DNA of 64,000 nucleotides from Leptospira congkakensis (lineage in GTDB: Bacteria > Spirochaetota > Leptospiria > Leptospirales > Leptospiraceae): positions 62,001 to 126,000 of the forward strand of contig NZ_RQGQ01000004.1 of NCBI RefSeq assembly GCF_004770265.1, in the 5' to 3' direction. Shown one piece after another: positions 1 to 10,005 of this stretch. The position numbers were made by a program, and so were the translations under genes. Below the pieces are notes generated by a model that ran no database searches, had not been told where the DNA came from, and saw only the letters and a program-made list of their open reading frames with translations. Every line of letters starts with the position of its first letter. The first letter of the stretch is position 1.

Positions 1-2
1 TG

Positions 3-1319
3 GCAAATTTGTTATCAAGTCTCGGACATACCGTCAAACGAGAGTTTTATGTAAATGATTATGGCAATCAAGTTTATTTACTTGGAGTAGCTGTTTTACT
101 TCGTATTTTCGAATCGAAGGGAGAGACGATCCAATTCCAAGAAGAAGAGTCGGATGAATCAGTTATAAATTTAATCAAAAAAAGAATTCTACCTAAGGAA
201 AGTTATCGAGGGGAATACATTAAAGACATTGCCAGTCAATGTTTGGAAGATGATAAAAGAACTAAATTTGTATTTGATTCTGTGTCTGCAGAAAAATGGG
301 ATGATGTGATAAACTTTCTTTCTCTTTATGCAGTAGAATACAACTTGAGTCGTCAAAAGGAAGATTTAGCACTTTTTGGTGTGAACTTTGATTTGTTTTT
401 TAGTGAACGTAGTCTACATGAAGCTGGGGACGTGGAAAAGGTTCCAACGATTTTAAAAAAAGAAGATGTAGCCACAATCGATGGGAAACTCCACTTTCTC
501 TCCACTCTCTATGGTGATGATAAAGATCGTGTGATCCGAAGAGAAGATGGTCGTCCAACGTATTTGATGGCTGATATTGCTTATCATTATAATAAATTCA
601 CACGAGGATTTGATACGCTGATTGATATTTGGGGACCTGACCACTACGGATACATTGCTCGTTTGAAAGGAGCCGTGAAGTCTTTTGGGAAAACAGATGA
701 AAGTTTTCGAGTACTGATTGCCCAACAGGTAAACTTAATTGAAAACAAAGAAAAGGTAAAGATGAGCAAACGTTTGGGAATTTTCCAAACAATGCGTGAT
801 CTTCTCTCTTATTTGGGAAAACAAGGTCGAGACGTCGGCCGTTATTTTTTCCTTATGAGAAGTTCCGATGCCCCTCTTGATTTTGATTTGGATTTGGCCA
901 AAGATGAATCGGATAAAAACCCCGTTTTTTACATTCAATATGCACATGCGAGAATTTGTTCTATCTTTCGTGAATTACAAGTTCCTATGGATTTAAAACT
1001 TTTAGAGTCAGAAATTTCTGTGGAATTTTTGAAACAAGAGGAACGAACTCGGTTGTTATTTTGGGTTGCGAGACTTCAAGAAGAAGTTTACGATACAGCA
1101 ACTAGTTTCGAACCACACAGACTTACAAACTATCTACAATCTTTGAGTAAGTCTTTTACTAAGTTTTATTCACAAAAAGACAACCGTATCAAAGACAAAG
1201 TAGGCCAGGAAAGAGATACTCTATTGGCGCTTGTTCTATATACAAAGTTCGCTTTGGAAAGTGGATTGGCACTTCTTGGAATTTCTGCTCCCGAAAAGAT
1301 GTCAAAAGAAGAGACTTAA
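3..1319 (+). CDS. argS: Arginyl-tRNA synthetase, 5'-truncated by window edge
   Basis: Class I aminoacyl-tRNA synthetase that charges tRNA-Arg in the cytoplasm. The open frame runs in from the left edge with no convincing start (the TTG at position 9 is internal), so the N-terminus with the HIGH signature lies outside the window. What remains starts in the catalytic fold (REFYVNDYGNQ), continues through the core (IWGPDHYGYIARLKGA), carries the KMSKR signature (KVKMSKRLG, near residue 252 of the visible part) and ends with an anticodon-binding helical domain typical of ArgS (DALP region, YAHARICSIFRE). It ends 6 nt before cinA, so the two are probably co-transcribed. The family assignment is secure. 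Confidence 0.95.
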   Translation, partial: ANLLSSLGHTVKREFYVNDYGNQVYLLGVAVLLRIFESKGETIQFQEEESDESVINLIKKRILPKESYRGEYIKDIASQCLEDDKRTKFVFDSVSAEKWDDVINFLSLYAVEYNLSRQKEDLALFGVNFDLFFSERSLHEAGDVEKVPTILKKEDVATIDGKLHFLSTLYGDDKDRVIRREDGRPTYLMADIAYHYNKFTRGFDTLIDIWGPDHYGYIARLKGAVKSFGKTDESFRVLIAQQVNLIENKEKVKMSKRLGIFQTMRDLLSYLGKQGRDVGRYFFLMRSSDAPLDFDLDLAKDESDKNPVFYIQYAHARICSIFRELQVPMDLKLLESEISVEFLKQEERTRLLFWVARLQEEVYDTATSFEPHRLTNYLQSLSKSFTKFYSQKDNRIKDKVGQERDTLLALVLYTKFALESGLALLGISAPEKMSKEET

Positions 1320-1325
1320 AAAAAT

Positions 1326-2582
1326 ATGGAAGCACCATATATTGTCATCATTTCCACCGGTTCTGAAATTACAGCCGGAAGGAGTTTAGATACTAACTCT
1401 GGTTGGATGGCAAACCAATTGTTCGAATTAGGTTGGAAGGTGAAAAAGTTTATTGCTTTGCCTGATGATCCAGAACTGATCCTTTCTGAATTAAAAACTT
1501 TAAAACAATTGGCAGAATCAAAACCTGTTTTAGTTCTGATGACCGGTGGTCTTGGCCCAACTGAAGATGATTATACTTTAGAAACCGTTTTAAAACTCAG
1601 TGGAAAAAAATCTTACTCTGTTGAAAAAGCAAAGATCCGTTTACAAAGAATTTATGAATCTCGTGGAAAACAATATAGTGATATCCTTCCTACCGTAATG
1701 CGCCAAACACATGTTCCAGAAGATTGCAAAACTTTAGACAATCATGTTGGGATTGCTGTTGGATTTGTGGAACCTATCGGAGTAGATTCATATTTGGTTT
1801 GTATGCCAGGTGTTCCTTCAGAAATGAAGGAGATGTTCGCACGAAGGTTAACCCCAGAACTAAAAAGAATTTACCCACGAGAAAACTTAGTCCAAAAAAC
1901 CAAATGGTTATGGAATATTGGTGAATCACTTTACCAAAAAGATTTTGTCGAAGCCCATCGGGATAGACTTTTTTCTGGTGTAGAATGGGGTGTCACAGCA
2001 AACAGGGGTTATATTAAGTGTATTTTTCAATCCCTCGATTCTAAAAAATTAGAAAAGGTGGTCGCTGAGTTAGAAAACCAGTATCCGAAAATTATTTCCG
2101 ATGATGTATTCACCTTTGTTCACGAAGAATTAATTTCTAAAAAACTTACAATTGCGGTAGGAGAAAGTTGTACGGGTGGCCTTCTTGGGAAAAAACTAAC
2201 TGACTCTCCCGGTTCTAGTTCTTATTTTGTTGGTGGGTTTTTGACCTATTCCAATGAGTTGAAAGAATCTTTACTCGGTGTTCCAGAGGATACTTTAAAT
2301 CAGTTTGGAGCTGTGAGTAAGGAAACAGCAACTGCTATGGCAAAAGGGATATCTGAAAAAACCAAAGCAGATTATTGTATTTCGATCACAGGAATTGCGG
2401 GCCCAGATGGCGGAACGGATGAAAAACCAGTTGGTATGGTTTGGATTGGGATCAAATCACCTGAGGGATCGATCGAAACTCATTCTTATATTTTTCCAGG
2501 AAACAGAGAAAGTATCAGAGAAAATGCAAGTAATACAGCTCTATTTTTATTATACCAATCATTAAAACAAAGGAACGTTTAA
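1326..2582 (+). CDS. cinA: CinA family protein / nicotinamide-nucleotide amidase
   Basis: A 418-residue two-domain protein. The N-terminal half (about 1-170) resembles the molybdopterin-binding MoaB/MogA fold (TGSEITAGRSLDTNSGW, MTGGLGPTEDD). The C-terminal part (from about 265) is the PncC/CinA domain that deamidates NMN to nicotinic acid mononucleotide in pyridine-nucleotide salvage, with the signature GESCTGGLLGKKLTDSPGSS and the later GIAGPDGGTDEKPVG. Length matches full-length CinA. It starts 6 nt after argS and ends 1 nt before the next gene, so it is a middle gene of an operon. The name competence/damage-inducible is historical; nothing here suggests a competence role. Confidence 0.93.
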   Translation: MEAPYIVIISTGSEITAGRSLDTNSGWMANQLFELGWKVKKFIALPDDPELILSELKTLKQLAESKPVLVLMTGGLGPTEDDYTLETVLKLSGKKSYSVEKAKIRLQRIYESRGKQYSDILPTVMRQTHVPEDCKTLDNHVGIAVGFVEPIGVDSYLVCMPGVPSEMKEMFARRLTPELKRIYPRENLVQKTKWLWNIGESLYQKDFVEAHRDRLFSGVEWGVTANRGYIKCIFQSLDSKKLEKVVAELENQYPKIISDDVFTFVHEELISKKLTIAVGESCTGGLLGKKLTDSPGSSSYFVGGFLTYSNELKESLLGVPEDTLNQFGAVSKETATAMAKGISEKTKADYCISITGIAGPDGGTDEKPVGMVWIGIKSPEGSIETHSYIFPGNRESIRENASNTALFLLYQSLKQRNV

Positions 2583-2583
2583 G

Positions 2584-3651
2584 ATGTTACAAACGATTGT
2601 ATATTCCATAGGTTTTTTTCTATTATTCTTTTTTAGTTGGGATGTTGATTTAAATTTAGTTCCGAACATTAGGGAAACTTGGGTATGGAACAGCGAGGGT
2701 AGGTTTGGAACCACCTCACCTAAAATAGGTGAAGATCCCTTAAAAACCATTAATGGATACAAAACAGGAGGAAGATACTATTCCTTTCGAACGGGTAAGT
2801 TTCCTGAAATGGATCCTAAGTATTTAGTCGACTTTCCTTTGTTATCGAATGGTTATTTATTGTATGAGAAAATTGGAGATGAGGTAAATTTTTTCTCAGA
2901 TACGGGGGAATTGTTTTGGAAAAAACCAATCAACTCTTATCCAAGAAGTGGATACTTTGCTTCTCCTGTATTGTATTTGTCAGGTGATAACAACACAGTT
3001 TTTTTGATGGATGAAAGCGGGAACCGAGTGGGTAAATCTGAATTGAACGGAAGATTCCTTACTGATTATCAATTTGATTCTAAAAACAAAGGTGTGATTG
3101 TTTTATTTTCAGGCGGAGAAATCTATCGTTTGGATGAAAAAGGCAATGTCATTTTTGAGATAGATCTTTCCAAAGACAAAAAAGATTCTTTTTTTAAATC
3201 TGTTTCTATTTCTCCGGACGGAAGGTTTTCATCAGTTCATTATTCATTATTAAACAATGATTTTGTTTTAGTTTTAGATGAGAAAGGTGAACCGGTTGAG
3301 GAGTTTGCATTACCAAAATTTTATCCTCACAAACTTTATTTTGTTACAGGGAATGATGGTTCTATCATTTTCAACTTACCAGACTCAATCACTTTCTATC
3401 AAGATGGAAAATTGGTTTGGGAAAAAACAAAACAGAAAACAGGTGGAGTTTACCAGTCCATATTTGCAACAGATTCGATTTATGCAGTACTATCGGAATC
3501 AGAAATTCAGTTCTATAATACTAAGGGAAATTTGATTCGTTCCAAACGAATTCCACCATCAGAGTTACCAATTCGTTTTTTTCCAGGAAAAGTTAATTCA
3601 GTTTTTTATATGCAATCCAAATCTGATTTGATGCAATTTCAAATTTTTTGA
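2584..3651 (+). CDS. Exported beta-propeller-like protein of unknown function
   Basis: A 355-residue protein starting with a hydrophobic segment (about 5-20, IVYSIGFFLLFFFSW), probably a signal peptide or anchor. The rest is rich in short beta-type repeats such as FFSDTGELFWKK, FLMDESGNRVGK, YRLDEKGNVIFE, LVLDEKGEPVEE and FYNTKGNLIRSK, that is, a hydrophobic pair, D/N-x-x-G-x and a hydrophobic/charged run every 40-50 residues. This is typical of PQQ/WD40-like propellers. No catalytic signature was found. It follows cinA by 1 nt, so it is translated from the same transcript. Precise function unknown. Confidence 0.8.
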   Translation: MLQTIVYSIGFFLLFFFSWDVDLNLVPNIRETWVWNSEGRFGTTSPKIGEDPLKTINGYKTGGRYYSFRTGKFPEMDPKYLVDFPLLSNGYLLYEKIGDEVNFFSDTGELFWKKPINSYPRSGYFASPVLYLSGDNNTVFLMDESGNRVGKSELNGRFLTDYQFDSKNKGVIVLFSGGEIYRLDEKGNVIFEIDLSKDKKDSFFKSVSISPDGRFSSVHYSLLNNDFVLVLDEKGEPVEEFALPKFYPHKLYFVTGNDGSIIFNLPDSITFYQDGKLVWEKTKQKTGGVYQSIFATDSIYAVLSESEIQFYNTKGNLIRSKRIPPSELPIRFFPGKVNSVFYMQSKSDLMQFQIF

Positions 3652-3689
3652 TTTTGCGAGTTTAAAATTGCTAATTTTTAATTAACTCT

Positions 3690-3724
3690 TGTTCTGTGGG
3701 GGTTACGGACGCTTTCGCAGAACA
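3690..3724. terminator. Candidate bidirectional hairpin between convergent genes
   Basis: Arms TGTTCTGTG (3690-3698) and CGCAGAACA (3716-3724) pair over nine positions with one G-U, with a 17-nt loop, in the gap between the end of the propeller-like gene and the end of the response regulator. The right side is followed by an AT-rich run (TTCTATTTAATATTT) but not by a clean U-tract, so a terminator role is only likely. Confidence 0.35.
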
Positions 3725-3737
3725 TTCTATTTAATAT

Positions 3738-4754
3738 TTAAGAATTTGATTTGGATTTTGGATCCACTTCATAAATGGAAAGTGACTTGAAACCAGTCCT
3801 TCCTTCTCGGTTGATCATGGCAATGGTTTCCGTACAAACTCCAGGTTCGATATTAAAGATGAGTTGGTCTGAAATCTCGCGACAGATATAAAGACCACGG
3901 CCATGACTATCTTCCAAACCTTTTGGAAAACCAGTAGAATCGTCAATGCTGATATGACGGTCAAGCCTATGTAAAATTTCTTCTTTTCGTAGTGATCCAA
4001 ACTGGTCACGAACCACAATAAAAATTGTACTTTCCGTGGCACCATACCCGATCAAAAAATAATCATCAGGCATAAGTTGTATATTGTCGAGTGGAACTAC
4101 CATATCATGACTTGGAATTTCAAATTGGTATTTGTATTCCCCTTCATGGGTGCGGGGAGCTCTGATCATAGCATTTGAGGTAAGCTCTTCTAACACTTGT
4201 TGGATGGCCTTCGGAGCACCTAGTTGGATTAAGTTTTTGGAAATTTTTCCACAAAGTATCGAACGATCTTGGTCCGATTTGATCTGTTTGTAAATGATTC
4301 CATTGTTTGGTGCTTCTTCAAATTCACTATTGATGTTTTGGATATTTACTTTAAAGTCATTCGAAAAGTATTTTTCAATTCCAAATATATCGTTGGAAAG
4401 TAACTTTTCTACCATCACTTCGATGAGATGGATATCTAAAAAACTATATTTAGGTATGATATTCCAAATATGTAGGTCTTTCGCATATTTTATATATTCG
4501 TTAATATTATACGCTGTCATGAGTGCATATAATATATGTGGGAATTCTTTTTGGATGAGGTTGACCAAATCGATTCCTGATTTTCCTGGGAGACGAATGT
4601 CAGTAATGGTTAAATCTATTTTTTCGTTGGTCAAATACCAAACTGCTTCTTCAAAATGTTCTGCTCCAAAAACATTGAACTTTGTGCTTAGTAAATCCAT
4701 AATCGCTTCGCGAATGGAATGAATGTCTTCAACAATCAGAATTGATTTTTTCAT
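3738..4754 (-). CDS. Response regulator with GHKL ATPase (anti-sigma-kinase-like) output
   Basis: A 338-residue protein. Residues 1-120 form a receiver domain: acidic pocket E9/D10 (ILIVED), phospho-acceptor D52 ([13 protein letters not shown]) and the switch threonine in LMTAYN. The C-terminal part (about 165-325) looks like an HATPase_c domain of the RsbW/anti-sigma type: N-box [13 protein letters not shown]1-like VVRDQFGSL and G2-like [15 protein letters not shown]. There is no HisKA domain and no DNA-binding domain. The start ATG overlaps the stop of the upstream histidine kinase by 4 nt, so the two are translationally coupled and likely form one pathway. The output is inferred to be protein binding or phosphorylation rather than DNA binding. 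Confidence 0.85.
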   Translation of the reverse strand: MKKSILIVEDIHSIREAIMDLLSTKFNVFGAEHFEEAVWYLTNEKIDLTITDIRLPGKSGIDLVNLIQKEFPHILYALMTAYNINEYIKYAKDLHIWNIIPKYSFLDIHLIEVMVEKLLSNDIFGIEKYFSNDFKVNIQNINSEFEEAPNNGIIYKQIKSDQDRSILCGKISKNLIQLGAPKAIQQVLEELTSNAMIRAPRTHEGEYKYQFEIPSHDMVVPLDNIQLMPDDYFLIGYGATESTIFIVVRDQFGSLRKEEILHRLDRHISIDDSTGFPKGLEDSHGRGLYICREISDQLIFNIEPGVCTETIAMINREGRTGFKSLSIYEVDPKSKSNS

Positions 4755-5902
4755 GGATTTTGCTCCGTGATATCATTGGTGAGTGGAAAGGAAATGGTAA
4801 AACGAGTTTTTTGTTCACTGGATTTAACAGAAATATTTCCGTCATGTTCTTTGACGATGGAGTGACAGATGGAAAGTCCAAGTCCTGTTCCTGTCCCGGA
4901 TTTATTACTCGTAAAAAATGGATCAAATATCTTTTGGACAATGGTGTCTGGAATTCCTCCAGCATTATCTTCGACAATGATATGAAGCCAGTTTTTAGTT
5001 TTTCGGAGTTCTATGGAAATTTCACCAGGCCTATAATCAAATGCTTGGAGTGAGTTTCGAAACAAATTCATAAATAAACGTTCCATCTTTCCTGGGTGGA
5101 AGGGGAATTGGTAATCGTAATCACATGAAATTCGCCATACGATATTCTTACTTAAGTGAGGATAAAGTCGGATGACCGTATCTTTTGCACGGTTGATTGT
5201 TTCGACAATATCACCCAGTGTGACTTTTACTTTATCTGTTTTGGCAAAAGAGATGATATCGGAAACAATGATTGCAGCCCTAGAGATATCATTTTTGATC
5301 ATATCCAATCGTTTTTCGATTTGTTCGGGAGGTTGGTTTTGCCAGTTTGCCTTTAGGTTTTGGAGGGTTAAACTAATTCCTGTTAGTGGATTGTTTAATT
5401 CATGTGCAATTCCGGATATTAAAATCCCAAGAGAGGCAAGGTTACGCATCCGAAAGGATTCTTCCTCTTTTTCTCTTTGTTTGGTAACGTCAGAGATTTT
5501 TTCCACCATCCAAAAAAGGTCTTCCTGCTTGGGGTAAGGATAAAATTCTAAAAGAAGAGTTTGTTTTTTATCCTCTGAGCGAAAAAAAATCTCTCTCGTG
5601 ATTGGAGTGGAATAGGTTTGATTTTTGTCTTTAGACTTTACGTTAATTTTGGGACAATAGGGACAAATGTCTGTTCGTTGGTATAAAACTTCATAACACT
5701 TTCGATCAAGAAGTTCATCATACTTGTTATTTTTGGCAAATAGAATGGTAGCGAGATTGGCTCTTTGGATATTAAAATCAGAATCAATCAGAACCAGTGG
5801 GTCTTGGACCACATCGTAAATGGCTTCCAGTTCACGAGCTTTTTCCGCAACCTTTTCTACGGATGCAGAATCACCATTTTGTGAATTCTCAGGCACAATC
5901 AA
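4751..5902 (-). CDS. PAS-domain sensor histidine kinase
   Basis: A 383-residue soluble kinase with no membrane segment. An N-terminal PAS domain (about 22-140) contains a cysteine cluster C69, C80, C83 (motif DICPYCP). HisKA has its phospho-accepting H167 in [13 protein letters not shown], and the HATPase_c domain shows an N-box ([10 protein letters not shown]), G1 (DNAGGIP) and G2 ([15 protein letters not shown]). It autophosphorylates and probably passes phosphate to the receiver of the next gene, which overlaps its stop by 4 nt. Its own start overlaps the stop of the upstream hypothetical gene by 4 nt. The CxxC in the PAS domain could hold a metal or act as a redox sensor; this is inference. 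Confidence 0.92.
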   Translation of the reverse strand: MIVPENSQNGDSASVEKVAEKARELEAIYDVVQDPLVLIDSDFNIQRANLATILFAKNNKYDELLDRKCYEVLYQRTDICPYCPKINVKSKDKNQTYSTPITREIFFRSEDKKQTLLLEFYPYPKQEDLFWMVEKISDVTKQREKEEESFRMRNLASLGILISGIAHELNNPLTGISLTLQNLKANWQNQPPEQIEKRLDMIKNDISRAAIIVSDIISFAKTDKVKVTLGDIVETINRAKDTVIRLYPHLSKNIVWRISCDYDYQFPFHPGKMERLFMNLFRNSLQAFDYRPGEISIELRKTKNWLHIIVEDNAGGIPDTIVQKIFDPFFTSNKSGTGTGLGLSICHSIVKEHDGNISVKSSEQKTRFTISFPLTNDITEQNP

Positions 5903-6567
5903 TACCCCAAGGACTGGTTTAATTGTTTGAACATAGACTTTTGATTTTTGTTCCCACCAGTTTTTTGTAAGGCGATGATAGAAGCTAATTGGCTATGAAA
6001 ATCTAAAAGAAATTTGATATAAAAGTCTTTTTTAAAATCATTTCGTTCTTGTTTGATTTCATCATTACGAAGAGAAGAAAGTGGAAAACTATCCGACCCA
6101 TCGAGTCCAGAAAAACTAATTACCATGTCATTTAAGGATTCATCCAAAGGTGAAGTATCTGAAATTTTAGTTTTTGTTTTTTGTTCGATTTCTGTATCTT
6201 CTGTAACTACCAAAACTTCCACTCGGGAAAGAACAGAACCATTAAACTCGAGTAAAATCGATTTTTCTTCCGAATGTTTGATTTTGTTTTTGTTTTGTGG
6301 GTCTGGATCTATTTTGTATTTGCGAATCCGGATTCCAGTTCTGTTAGGATAGGTTCCAATAAAACTAATAGTCGTGTTGGCAGGAAGAGATGTTAGGTTT
6401 TCGTAGGACAGAAGATCCCTAGCTTTAGCGATGTCTCGGTAAAGGCTGAGGATTTCCTTATCTAATCTATTTTCTTTTTCGGAAATACCGGTCTCTGGAA
6501 AAAGACCGGCAGTCCAGAAGAATAAATTAAGGAGTAGTAGGAGCCGGTACTTCGGAAGGTGTTCCAT
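5899..6567 (-). CDS. Exported hypothetical protein
   Basis: A 222-residue protein with an N-terminal hydrophobic stretch ([16 protein letters not shown], about 8-23) that looks like a signal peptide; no lipobox Cys. The body is charged and lacks a domain I recognise. The only plausible ATG (6565-6567) puts the first 41 nt inside the 3' end of secG, an unusually long overlap, but no alternative start codon exists before the hydrophobic segment. It overlaps the downstream kinase by 4 nt. Position between secG and a two-component pair suggests an envelope factor or a sensory accessory protein; this is inference only. Confidence 0.72.
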   Translation of the reverse strand: MEHLPKYRLLLLLNLFFWTAGLFPETGISEKENRLDKEILSLYRDIAKARDLLSYENLTSLPANTTISFIGTYPNRTGIRIRKYKIDPDPQNKNKIKHSEEKSILLEFNGSVLSRVEVLVVTEDTEIEQKTKTKISDTSPLDESLNDMVISFSGLDGSDSFPLSSLRNDEIKQERNDFKKDFYIKFLLDFHSQLASIIALQKTGGNKNQKSMFKQLNQSLGY

Positions 6568-6859
6568 CAGTTTCTACCGGAGTTTCTAAACTTGGTTCTA
6601 AATCAGGTACTAACACTTCGTCTTTTTTTGCGAAAACAAAGGAAAGAGCCAGAGAAAGAACGATAAATAGAATTGCCGCAACTCTTGTTGTTTTTGTCAT
6701 TACGTCGGCAGTTGATGCACCGAAAACCGATTGGCTAGCGGTAGATCCACCTAACATTCCTGCACTCCCGCCTTTTCCGGTTTGGATCATGACAAGAAGG
6801 ATGAGAAAAACTGAGAGTAGAATAAAAAGTGTGAGGATGGTTCCTGCAAAAAATCCCAT
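6527..6859 (-). CDS. secG: Preprotein translocase subunit SecG
   Basis: A 110-residue inner-membrane subunit of the SecYEG translocon. Two membrane helices (about 4-25 and 57-77) flank the conserved loop [15 protein letters not shown]...SQSVFGAS, the family signature. The tail is rich in Pro, Glu and Thr (about 82-110) and extends beyond the core SecG length. It lies 9 nt downstream of tpiA, the common bacterial order tpiA-secG, and overlaps the next gene. The assignment is firm. Confidence 0.95.
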   Translation of the reverse strand: MGFFAGTILTLFILLSVFLILLVMIQTGKGGSAGMLGGSTASQSVFGASTADVMTKTTRVAAILFIVLSLALSFVFAKKDEVLVPDLEPSLETPVETDGTPSEVPAPTTP

Positions 6860-6868
6860 ATTGTTTCC

Positions 6869-7618
6869 TTATTTTAAAAGTCCTAAAAATGATTCTAATT
6901 TTTGACTGGCTCCTCCTACGAGGCCACCGTCTATATTTGGTTTGGCGAGTAATTCTTTGATATTGTCCGGTTTTACCGAACCACCATAAAGAATTTGAAT
7001 TGTTTCTGCAATTGCAGAAGCACCCACAAATAAATTTCCAATTTCCTTACGAATAAAGGCATGTGCTTCTTCAGCCTCTACCGGTGTTGCTACCTTTCCG
7101 GTTCCAATGGCCCAAACTGGTTCATAAGCAATCACAAGTTTTGAAAATAGGTCGCTTGTAATGTCTTTTAGACCTTTTTTGATTTGGTCTTCTAACACAG
7201 CAAAGGTGTTTCCTTTTTCTCTTTCTGCCCAAGTTTCTCCTACACAATAAACAACGCGAAGACCCGCTTTCAAAAAGTATAAAATCTTTTGGTTGTCAAA
7301 TTCGGAAGTTTCCCCAAGGAATTGGCGTCTTTCGGAATGACCAACAAGAACCGTTTGGATTCCCAGTTCTGCCAGTTGGGTAGGAGAAATTTCTCCCGTC
7401 ATCGCAGTGAGTCCCGACTGATAAGCGTTCTGCGCACCCACAATGAGTTTGGATCCTTTGGCAAGATTCGCAACAGATTCCAAATGCAAAGCGCTTGGGA
7501 AAATCATTACCTCATGAGCAGACGAGTCACTCGCAGATACCAAACCTTTGGTGATGGTCACAGCTTCCGCCAATGTCAGATTCATTTTCCAGTTTCCAGC
7601 AATGATTTTCTTTCTCAT
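6869..7618 (-). CDS. tpiA: Triose-phosphate isomerase
   Basis: Interconverts dihydroxyacetone phosphate and glyceraldehyde 3-phosphate in glycolysis and gluconeogenesis. The 249-residue TIM barrel shows the substrate lysine in AGNWKMN, the catalytic histidine in VGHSERR and the catalytic glutamate in AYEPVWAIGTG, with the phosphate-binding ILYGGSVKPDN near the end. The frame is open 12 codons further upstream, but the start is placed at the ATG at 7618 because family members begin MRKKIIAGNWKMN and because this leaves a 1-nt gap after pgk. Co-transcribed with gap and pgk. Confidence 0.96.
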   Translation of the reverse strand: MRKKIIAGNWKMNLTLAEAVTITKGLVSASDSSAHEVMIFPSALHLESVANLAKGSKLIVGAQNAYQSGLTAMTGEISPTQLAELGIQTVLVGHSERRQFLGETSEFDNQKILYFLKAGLRVVYCVGETWAEREKGNTFAVLEDQIKKGLKDITSDLFSKLVIAYEPVWAIGTGKVATPVEAEEAHAFIRKEIGNLFVGASAIAETIQILYGGSVKPDNIKELLAKPNIDGGLVGGASQKLESFLGLLK

Positions 7619-7619
7619 C

Positions 7620-8810
7620 TTATTTTTCTTCCTTAGGGAGTAAACATTGTACACCAGGAAGAGTGCGTCCTTCTAAAAATTCTAAGGAAGCACCACCACC
7701 TGTGGAAATATGAGTGATTTTGTCTGCCACACCCGCCTTGTTTACGGCAGCAATGGAATCGCCACCACCCACAACGGTTTTGGCCTTGGATTTACTGATG
7801 GCTTTGGCGATCTCAATGGTTCCTTTCGAGAACTTGTCCATCTCAAACACTCCCATCGGCCCATTCCAAAGGATGGTTTTCGCTTCTTTGATGGCTTTGA
7901 TGTAATTATCTACAGTTTTCGGGCCAATGTCCATTCCCATCCAACCGTCAATGATTCCCATTTTATCAACAGACTTGGTTTTGGCATTAGGATCAAAATT
8001 ATCGGCAATGATATGGTCTACCGGAATTTGGAGGTCGACCCCTTGGATTCCGGCTCTGTCAATCAGTTGGAAGGCTTGGGATTCAAAGTCTGGTTCCACA
8101 AGGGACTTACCTACGGGAACCGCTCTGGATTTGAGAAAGGTATAAGCCATCCCTCCACCAATGAGTAGGTGGTCTACCTTCTCGAGAAGGTTCTTTAAAA
8201 TTGCAAATTTAGAACTGACTTTGGAACCACCAACAATCGCCACAAAAGGACGTTCCGGTCTTGCGAGAAGTCCACTGAGTACTTCAATTTCCTTTCTCAT
8301 GAGAAGTCCTGCAAAGGCAGGGAGTAGGTGAGCCACACCTTCCGTAGAAGCGTGGGCGCGGTGTGCGGTTCCAAAGGCATCGTTGACATAGACATCAGCT
8401 AACTTGGCCAGTTCCTTACAGAAACCGGCCTCATTTTCCTCTTCTTCCTTATGGAAACGAAGGTTTTCTAAAAGGAGGATTTCCCCTTCGCCCAGTTCGT
8501 TTGAAAGTTTCACTACAGGGGCACCAATCACCGAGTCAGAAAAACTGACTTTGGTTTTAACGAGTGTGGAGAGAACATCAAACACTGGTTTCATGGAATA
8601 TTTTGCCTCAGGGCCACCTTTTGGGCGACCTAAGTGACTTCCAAGAATGATCTTTGCCCCTTTGGAAATGAGTAACTCCAAAGTCGGGAGGGTTTTTTCG
8701 ATCCGAGTTTTGTCCGTAGCTTTTCCGTTTTCCACAGGGACATTGAAGTCCACACGAACAAAGACTCGTTTTCCTTTTAGATTTTGTTCTTCTAGAAGAG
8801 GTAATTTCAT
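7620..8810 (-). CDS. pgk: Phosphoglycerate kinase
   Basis: Makes ATP from 1,3-bisphosphoglycerate in lower glycolysis. It is 396 residues, the normal length for the family. Visible signatures are the N-terminal [27 protein letters not shown], the N-domain [17 protein letters not shown], the hinge [30 protein letters not shown] and the C-terminal nucleotide loop [10 protein letters not shown] with [16 protein letters not shown]. It is separated from gap by 1 nt and from tpiA by 1 nt, so the three glycolytic genes form one transcription unit. Confidence 0.97.
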   Translation of the reverse strand: MKLPLLEEQNLKGKRVFVRVDFNVPVENGKATDKTRIEKTLPTLELLISKGAKIILGSHLGRPKGGPEAKYSMKPVFDVLSTLVKTKVSFSDSVIGAPVVKLSNELGEGEILLLENLRFHKEEEENEAGFCKELAKLADVYVNDAFGTAHRAHASTEGVAHLLPAFAGLLMRKEIEVLSGLLARPERPFVAIVGGSKVSSKFAILKNLLEKVDHLLIGGGMAYTFLKSRAVPVGKSLVEPDFESQAFQLIDRAGIQGVDLQIPVDHIIADNFDPNAKTKSVDKMGIIDGWMGMDIGPKTVDNYIKAIKEAKTILWNGPMGVFEMDKFSKGTIEIAKAISKSKAKTVVGGGDSIAAVNKAGVADKITHISTGGGASLEFLEGRTLPGVQCLLPKEEK

Positions 8811-8811
8811 C

Positions 8812-9828
<1,017 letters not shown>

Positions 9829-10005
9829 CTAAAAGGCTCGTATCGAGAGATGAAACGATTTTTTAATTACAGAATTTCGAATTCGGGGTCTCTGTCACTC
9901 ATTTTAAGAGGGAAGTACGTATAGAACCCTTAAGAAATTGAGAATTTCCTACCTTGTTTGGCAAGAATTGCCGGTAGAATCCGTCGAATAGGATTCTAAA
10001 AACCC

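Noticed and set aside
7710..8168. Open frame of 152 codons on the plus strand inside pgk
   Set aside because: Antisense to a strongly conserved glycolytic gene; the protein is Gly/Phe/His-rich and does not look like a real product.
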